Shown here: in pieces, positions 59,595 to 64,000 of the stretch
How the letters are laid out: each line of letters begins with the position of its first letter
Numbering within the stretch: position 1 is the first letter of the stretch
Origin: an uncultured Acidobacteriota bacterium
GTDB taxonomy: Bacteria > Acidobacteriota > Terriglobia > Terriglobales > Acidobacteriaceae
NCBI GenBank assembly: GCA_903873705.1
Contig: CAIQPK010000086.1
Location: forward strand, 1 to 64,000
Reading direction: 5' to 3'
DNA length: 64,000 bases
Made by a program: the position numbers and the translations under genes
Notes under the pieces: model-generated
Seen by the model: only the letters and a program-made list of their open reading frames with translations
Told to the model about the DNA's origin: nothing
The model's database searches: none

Positions 59595-60350
59595 ATGTCC
59601 GCCGTCACTTCATCCCGCCTTCACGCCGCCGAACCTTACCTGATCCAGCAGGACTGGGCCGCCTATACGGCGGAGCAGCACGCGCTGTGGGCGGAACTGG
59701 TGACGCGCCGCCTGCCGCAGTTGCAGCAGCATGCCTGCGCTGAGTATCTCCAGGGCTTTGACCTGATCGGACTGCAGGCTGACCGGCTGCCTGACCTGAC
59801 TGCCGTGAGCGCGCGGCTACAGCCGAGGACCGGATGGCAGTCGACGCCGGTGAGCGGTTTTCTGCCGGCGGATGCGTTTTTCGAGATGCTGGCGGCGCGG
59901 ATGTTTCCGACGACGACGTGGATTCGCGGGCGCGAGTCGATGGAGTACACGCCGGAGCCGGACATTTTTCACGATGTTTTTGGCCACGTGCCGATGCATG
60001 CGCACCCGGTGTTTGCGGACTTCCTGGAGCACTACGGAAAGGTGTGCGCGTCGTTGACCGACCCGTTGGCGCTGGAGCGGATGGGGCGGCTGTTCTGGTT
60101 TACGGTGGAGTTCGGCGTCATCCGCGAAAAGGGTGCGATCAAGGTCTATGGGTCGGGGCTGATCTCGTCGCACGGCGAGTGCACGCACGTAGTGGAGCAT
60201 GGCGAAGGGCTGGAGATTCGCGACTTCGACATTGAGCGCGTACTGGAAGAGCCGGTGGATACGGGCAACATGCAGAAGGTGCTGTACGCGATTGAGTCAT
60301 TCGACCAGATTTATGAAGCGGCGCGTGAGGCGGAGTCGCGGCTGGGATAA
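59595..60350 (+). CDS. phhA: Phenylalanine-4-hydroxylase
   Basis: 251 residues from the ATG at 59595 (GAGGGAAG upstream); an ATG at 59577 lacks a ribosome-binding site. The iron ligands are visible: FHDVFGHVPMHAHPVFADFL gives His126 and His131, and LFWFTVEFGVIREKG gives Glu172. SGLISSHGECTHVVE forms the pterin pocket. It lacks a regulatory ACT domain, as usual for bacterial enzymes. It converts Phe to Tyr with tetrahydropterin and oxygen. No pterin-4a-carbinolamine dehydratase gene is adjacent. Confidence 0.93.
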   Translation: MSAVTSSRLHAAEPYLIQQDWAAYTAEQHALWAELVTRRLPQLQQHACAEYLQGFDLIGLQADRLPDLTAVSARLQPRTGWQSTPVSGFLPADAFFEMLAARMFPTTTWIRGRESMEYTPEPDIFHDVFGHVPMHAHPVFADFLEHYGKVCASLTDPLALERMGRLFWFTVEFGVIREKGAIKVYGSGLISSHGECTHVVEHGEGLEIRDFDIERVLEEPVDTGNMQKVLYAIESFDQIYEAAREAESRLG

Positions 60351-60382
60351 TTACGGGCCAGGGCGTTATAGGGGAGGACGCG

Positions 60383-61210
60383 GTGTTGGGGCCTCTGGGA
60401 AAGTTCTTTGCCATCACATTCGCGGTGACCTGGACATGCTTCTTTGTCGCGATGGGCCTTGTTCATGCAGCACAACTGAGCGGACAGGAGATAGGGCCAG
60501 TTCCCGGGCTGCTGGTGTTTGCCGGGACTGTTGCACCAGCCTTCCTAGCGTTGATCATCTCTTCGCGCAACGGCGGGATACCGCTTCTGTCGCAAAGGCG
60601 ATTCGAGTGGAGAGTGGCGGCGCGATGGTATGGTTTCGCGCTCGGTTACATGGCGGCGATCAGGTTGGTTGTGGCGTTTCTGGAGCGCGTCATAACGGGT
60701 TCCTGGCCTGGCGTGGAGAGCGCGCCGGCCGGTGCCTTGCTGGTAGCCATCATCATTTCAACCCCGTTCCAGGCAGGTGAAGAGATTGGATGGCGGGGCT
60801 ACGCGCTCCCGCGTCTTGCAGAACGCATCGGGATAAGTTGGGCGAGTGTGGTGCTGGGGATGATCTGGGCGCTGTGGCACCTGCCGCTGTTCTTCCTCGC
60901 GCTGCCGGGCAACGCTGAGTACGGAAGCTCCTTTCCCCTGTGGGCATGGGGTGTGACGGCGTTGTCGGTCGCCTTTGCGTGGCTATATGTGCGTACCGGG
61001 GGGAGCCTGCTGCTCACCATGGTGATGCACTCCGCGGTGAACAACATGCCGCACTTTCAGTCGCCGTCCGCTGCCGGAGTGCAGAACGTCTTTTCGTTGC
61101 ATGGTCCACTCTCATTGTGGCTGACGGCTGTGTGCCTGTGGGGCTGCGCGCTCTATTTTCTGTACCGGATGAGGTTCATGAAGCCGCCGTCGGAAGGGGT
61201 AATCCCCTAG
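60383..61210 (+). CDS. CPBP family intramembrane metalloprotease (Abi-type)
   Basis: 275 residues, about eight membrane helices, GTG start with GGAGG upstream. The three CPBP motifs are present: GEEIGWRGYALPRLAERIG (EExxxR), MIWALWHLPLFFL (FxxxH-like, His) and MVMHSAVNNMP (HxxxN). Homologues include Rce1-like CAAX proteases and bacteriocin self-immunity proteins. Function here is open; it is a single gene. Confidence 0.88.
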   Translation: MLGPLGKFFAITFAVTWTCFFVAMGLVHAAQLSGQEIGPVPGLLVFAGTVAPAFLALIISSRNGGIPLLSQRRFEWRVAARWYGFALGYMAAIRLVVAFLERVITGSWPGVESAPAGALLVAIIISTPFQAGEEIGWRGYALPRLAERIGISWASVVLGMIWALWHLPLFFLALPGNAEYGSSFPLWAWGVTALSVAFAWLYVRTGGSLLLTMVMHSAVNNMPHFQSPSAAGVQNVFSLHGPLSLWLTAVCLWGCALYFLYRMRFMKPPSEGVIP

Positions 61211-61220
61211 CCTTCCGTTC

Positions 61221-61249
61221 TTGACCTCAGTGACCGCTGCGGCTATGCT
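61221..61249 (+). promoter_or_regulatory. Sigma-70 promoter of the sulfite reductase operon
   Basis: TTGACC (61221-61226), a 17-bp spacer, TATGCT (61244-61249). The expected start, 7 bp past the -10, is position 61256, which is the G of the GTG that opens the Cys leader ORF. This makes the leader ORF leaderless. Confidence 0.75.
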
Positions 61250-61255
61250 CGAAGG

Positions 61256-61330
61256 GTGAGCTTTGTATCCACTACCGCAGCCTGTTGTCCTCGCCTTGGC
61301 GCCCAGGGACCCGCTGCTGTTGCTCACTGA
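61256..61330 (+). CDS. Leaderless Cys-containing leader peptide of the sulfite reductase operon
   Basis: A 24-codon ORF with GTG start and TGA at 61328-61330, reading MSFVSTTAACCPRLGAQG then PAAVAH. Codons 10 and 11 are tandem Cys (TGTTGT at 61283-61288). The GTG sits at the predicted transcription start, and GAAGG directly abuts it, too close to act as a ribosome-binding site, so initiation would be leaderless. It is followed 35 bp later by a strong intrinsic terminator and then by the reductase gene. This is the layout of ribosome-mediated attenuation by cysteine supply. Related leaderless poly-Cys ORFs are known in mycobacteria; I know of none in Acidobacteria. Confidence 0.65.
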   Translation: MSFVSTTAACCPRLGAQGPAAVAH

Positions 61331-61364
61331 CCATCGAGCCCATAGCAACGCCCAACACCCCAGC

Positions 61365-61393
61365 GCCCACGAAAATCGTGGGCTTTTTATTTT
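61365..61393 (+). terminator. Attenuator terminator before the sulfite reductase gene
   Basis: GCCCACG (61365-61371), loop AAAAT, CGTGGGC (61377-61383), then TTTTTATTTT. It lies 12 bp before the ATG at 61406 and downstream of the promoter of the same operon, so readthrough must be regulated. An alternative pairing is possible: GGCGC at 61298-61302, just behind the Cys codons, can pair with GCGCC at 61363-61367, which covers the start of the terminator stem. A side hairpin GTTGCT/AGCAAC lies at 61319-61349. Confidence 0.8.
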
Positions 61394-61405
61394 GAACGGA
61401 GACAC

Positions 61406-63136
61406 ATGAGCGACACACCGAATCCCGCCGCGGCCGTAGCCAAGGCTCCCAAGGAAACCAAGGCGCAGCGTTCCGAGCGTTTGAAGCTCGCCAAGAACCC
61501 CTGGGAGGCGTGGCAGGAGGTGCGCGAGTTTGCGAAGCAGGGACGCGAGAGCGTGCTGCCGGAGTGGGCGAATCTCTACTTCAAGTGGTGGGGGGTTTAC
61601 ACGCAGGGCGACGGCATTGGCGTAACCGGCGGCAAGGACGGCGAAGGCAAGACGACCGAGTACTTCATGATGCGCATCGGGCTGCCCAACGGCCTGCTGA
61701 GCGCGCACCAGCTGCACGTGATCGCCGACATTACCGAAAAATACGGGCAGGGCGTGGCCGACATTACGACGCGGCAGAACATCCAGCTGCACTGGCTGAC
61801 GATCGAGTCGATGCCGGAAGTGGTGGACTTGCTGACGGAGATTGGCCTTTCGCCCAAGGGTGCTTGCGGCGACGTGGTGCGCAACGTGACGGGCTGCCCG
61901 CTGGCGGGTCTCGATGGACATGAGCTCGTGGATGCTTCGCCGCTCGCGGTGGATATCGCCCGCGTGCTGACGGCGAATCCGGAGTTCTACAACCTGCCGC
62001 GCAAGTTCAAAATCTCGGTGACGGGCTGCCCACTGTGGTGCTCGTACCCAGAGATTAACGACGCCGCGCTCACCGCGCTGAAGCGGGTGAAGGACGGCAA
62101 GGAAGAGATTGGTTACAGCCTGCGCGTGGGCGGCGGGCTTTCGAGCGAGCCGCACCTGGCGGTTCGTCTGAACGCGTTCATCCCGCAGGACAAGGCGCTG
62201 GAGGCGGTGATTGCCGTCTGCCGCGTCTTCCGCGAGCAGGATGCGCTACGCGAGAGTCGCACTCATGCCCGGATCAAGTACCTCTTTATGAAGCATGGCT
62301 GGACTGCGGAGACGATGCTCGCGGCGATTGAACAGAAGCTGGGCTACACGTTTGACCCGGCGGACGAAGGCCCGATTGTGGATGATGTGTATCGCGACCA
62401 TGTGGGTGTGCGCGCCCAGAAACAGGAAGGCCTGAGCTCGATTGGAGCGACGGTGTTGAACGGGCGGCTCAACCCACTGCAGCTGCATGAGCTCGCGATG
62501 CTGTCAGAGAAGTATGGCAACGGCCACCTGCGCGCCACGATCATGCAGAACATCGTGCTGGTGAACATTCCGAACGCCAAGGTGCCGGAGGTGGTGGAAG
62601 CGATCACCGCCTTGGGCCTGCAGGTTGAGCCGACGGTGTTCTATCGCGGCGCGATTGCCTGCACGGGTACCGAGTTCTGCAAGCTGGCGATTGCCGAGAC
62701 GAAGGGCTTCGCAAAGTGGCTGGTGGGCGAGATGGAGGAGCGGATTCCGGGCTTCGATCAACAGATCAAGCTGCATGTGACCGGCTGCACCAACAGTTGC
62801 GGACAGAGCTGGATTGCGGACATCGGGCTCGAAGGCAAGAAGATCAAGAAGGACGGCAAGACGGTCGACGCCTTCTACTTCTGCGTTGGCGGAGCAGTGG
62901 GTGCTCAAGCGCGTATTGCGCGGCAGATTGGGTATCGTGCTGCCGCGGAGGATTGCCCGGAGGCGATCGAGCGGCTGCTGCGCGGGTATCTGGCGCGACG
63001 GACGCAGGGCGAAGATCTGCGCTCGTACTTTGCCCGCACCACGGACGAAACGCTGCGCGCGGATCTTGCCGGCGCGGTCGTTGAGCCGGTGGAGCGCGAT
63101 GCGGCGCCGGGACGCGTTCCGGCGAGTGTGGGTTAG
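61406..63136 (+). CDS. Ferredoxin-type sulfite/nitrite reductase (siroheme, 4Fe-4S)
   Basis: 576 residues; GGAG 4 nt before the ATG. It has the two-fold repeated siroheme reductase fold: TEYFMMRIGLPNGLLSAHQL, ADITTRQNIQLHWLTIE, RNVTGCPLAG and FKISVTGCPLWCS in the first half; GHLRATIMQNIVLVNIPNAK in the second. The cluster/siroheme ligands are ACTGTEFCKLA (C-x5-C) and TGCTNSCGQ (C-x3-C). Sulfite versus nitrite cannot be settled by eye, but the Cys leader and the siroheme genes behind it favour sulfite assimilation to cysteine. Confidence 0.88.
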   Translation: MSDTPNPAAAVAKAPKETKAQRSERLKLAKNPWEAWQEVREFAKQGRESVLPEWANLYFKWWGVYTQGDGIGVTGGKDGEGKTTEYFMMRIGLPNGLLSAHQLHVIADITEKYGQGVADITTRQNIQLHWLTIESMPEVVDLLTEIGLSPKGACGDVVRNVTGCPLAGLDGHELVDASPLAVDIARVLTANPEFYNLPRKFKISVTGCPLWCSYPEINDAALTALKRVKDGKEEIGYSLRVGGGLSSEPHLAVRLNAFIPQDKALEAVIAVCRVFREQDALRESRTHARIKYLFMKHGWTAETMLAAIEQKLGYTFDPADEGPIVDDVYRDHVGVRAQKQEGLSSIGATVLNGRLNPLQLHELAMLSEKYGNGHLRATIMQNIVLVNIPNAKVPEVVEAITALGLQVEPTVFYRGAIACTGTEFCKLAIAETKGFAKWLVGEMEERIPGFDQQIKLHVTGCTNSCGQSWIADIGLEGKKIKKDGKTVDAFYFCVGGAVGAQARIARQIGYRAAAEDCPEAIERLLRGYLARRTQGEDLRSYFARTTDETLRADLAGAVVEPVERDAAPGRVPASVG

Positions 63137-63138
63137 CG

Positions 63139-63855
63139 ATGAGCCTGTTTCCGATCTTCATGAAGCTCGCCGGTAAGCCTTGCGTCGTCATCGGCGCCGG
63201 AAATATCGCTGAGTCGAAGATCGAGAGCCTGCTGCAGGCTGAGGCGCGGGTCACGGTGATCGCACCGGAAGCGTTGCCGCGCGTGGCCGCGTGGGCCGAG
63301 GGTGGCGATATCACCTGGGAGCAGCGCGAGTATGTTGCAGGCGACCTTGCCGGGGCCTTCCTGGTGGTGGCGGCGACGGCGACGGCGGCGGTGAATCGCG
63401 CGGTCTTTGCCGAGGCGGCTGTGGCGGACATTCTCTGCAATGCCGTTGATGATCCACCGTACTGCGATTTTTATTTTCCGTCGGTAGTGCGCCGGGGCGA
63501 ACTGCAGATTGCGATTTCGACCGCTGGCGAAAGCCCGGCCTTTGCGCAGCGTTTGCGCAAAGAACTTAATGCGCAGCTGCCGCAGGACCTGGGCGAATGG
63601 CTGATGGAGCTGGGGCGGCTACGGCGAGAGGTGACGGCGGTAGAGCCTATCGGCGAGCCTCGGAAAATGCTGCTGCATGAGCTGGCACAGCGCGATGTTT
63701 GCGGCTACGACCGGTGTCCTTCGCGGTTGAGAGCGCGTGAACATGCGGTAGTGCATGGGTTCGTGCCGGCGCCGACGTTTCCCATGTCCGAGAATCCGGA
63801 CATGGGGCACCCGGTGGTGGGTACAGGTAACGCTGTCGACGAGGTGAGCAAGTGA
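63139..63855 (+). CDS. Precorrin-2 dehydrogenase/sirohydrochlorin ferrochelatase
   Basis: 238 residues, 2 bp after the reductase stop. [20 protein letters not shown] is the family start with the NAD-binding GAGN, then [36 protein letters not shown] with the catalytic Asp region, and [20 protein letters not shown]. This matches the Met8p/CysG N-terminal module. The last 60 residues ([20 protein letters not shown] onward) are an extra tail not typical of the module. It makes siroheme for the reductase. Confidence 0.9.
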   Translation: MSLFPIFMKLAGKPCVVIGAGNIAESKIESLLQAEARVTVIAPEALPRVAAWAEGGDITWEQREYVAGDLAGAFLVVAATATAAVNRAVFAEAAVADILCNAVDDPPYCDFYFPSVVRRGELQIAISTAGESPAFAQRLRKELNAQLPQDLGEWLMELGRLRREVTAVEPIGEPRKMLLHELAQRDVCGYDRCPSRLRAREHAVVHGFVPAPTFPMSENPDMGHPVVGTGNAVDEVSK

Positions 63856-64000
63856 TACGCGCGGAGAAGGGGACGGTCTATCTCGTCGGTGCAGGGCCGG
63901 GTGATCCGGAGTTGTTGACCGTACGTGCGCTGCGGTTGCTGGAGCAGGCGGACGTGGTGTTCCACGATGATCTGGTGCCCGATGCGACGCTGGCGCTGGT
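63852..64000 (+). CDS. cobA: Uroporphyrinogen-III C-methyltransferase, 5' part
   Basis: Starts at GTG 63852 overlapping the previous stop (GTGA) and runs off the right edge. The visible 49 residues include [20 protein letters not shown] and [17 protein letters not shown], the exact start of SUMT (CobA/CysG C-terminal) enzymes. It methylates uroporphyrinogen III to precorrin-2, the substrate of the preceding enzyme. Confidence 0.93.
   Translation, partial: MIRAEKGTVYLVGAGPGDPELLTVRALRLLEQADVVFHDDLVPDATLAL

Noticed and set aside
61245-61259. ATG CTC GAA GGG TGA as an alternative leader ORF before the sulfite reductase
   Set aside because: Four codons, no Cys, lies over the -10 box; the overlapping GTG frame contains the tandem Cys codons.

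Overview
The window is high-GC, gene-dense bacterial chromosome. It looks like an acidobacterium of the Terriglobia type (Granulicella/Terriglobus/Edaphobacter relatives). Evidence: an Oar-like TonB receptor with a carboxypeptidase-regulatory domain, an SMC whose N-terminus is of the kind I associate with that group, PIG-L, DUF1800 and lone-secretin exported proteins, and dispersed GGGCT/AGCCC palindromes. This is inferred from gene content; no rRNA is present.

Layout. 1-3.2 kb: tail of a probable TPR/kinase protein and small exported proteins. 3.3-10.3 kb: a minus-strand run read from the right: cytochrome b, a Tat-exported molybdopterin oxidoreductase broken by a one-base frameshift, methyltransferase, DUF2064 glycosyltransferase, membrane mannosyltransferase, GT2 and an NAD-dependent sugar epimerase. 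10.5-14 kb: alpha/beta hydrolase facing a LysR regulator, then an ECF sigma/zinc-finger anti-sigma pair. 14.1-17.3 kb: an IS3-family remnant next to a three-gene coupled operon (MFS transporter, alpha/beta hydrolase, Asp/Glu-racemase-like protein), likely acquired. 17.4-22.2 kb: lactonase and TonB receptor. 22.4-22.7 kb: tRNA-Cys and tRNA-Gly. 23-31 kb: secretin, Fis-type regulator, CvpA, DUF1905 protein and SMC with an acidic insertion. 31-44 kb: TPR protein, two PIG-L deacetylases, APC permease, MsrP/MsrQ, DUF1800 protein and a MetE-like methyltransferase. 44-52 kb: rnhB and the rpsP-khpA-rimM-trmD group, with rplS displaced.

53-58.4 kb holds a compact five-gene operon (esterase, ATP-grasp ligase, GCS2/YbdK carboxylate-amine ligase, M29 aminopeptidase, second ATP-grasp-like protein). 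It looks like an uncharacterised pathway that makes and trims an amide or peptide metabolite. It is followed by a PilZ protein overlapping a NarL-type regulator whose phospho-acceptor Asp is Glu, with a perfect 14-bp palindrome in front. Phenylalanine hydroxylase and a CPBP protease follow.

61.2 kb to the end is an assimilatory sulfite (or nitrite) reductase/siroheme operon. In front of it is an apparent Cys-codon attenuator: a consensus-like promoter whose start point falls on the GTG of a 24-residue leaderless ORF with tandem Cys codons, then a strong intrinsic terminator ending 13 nt before the reductase gene. This and the amidoligase operon are the most interesting items here.
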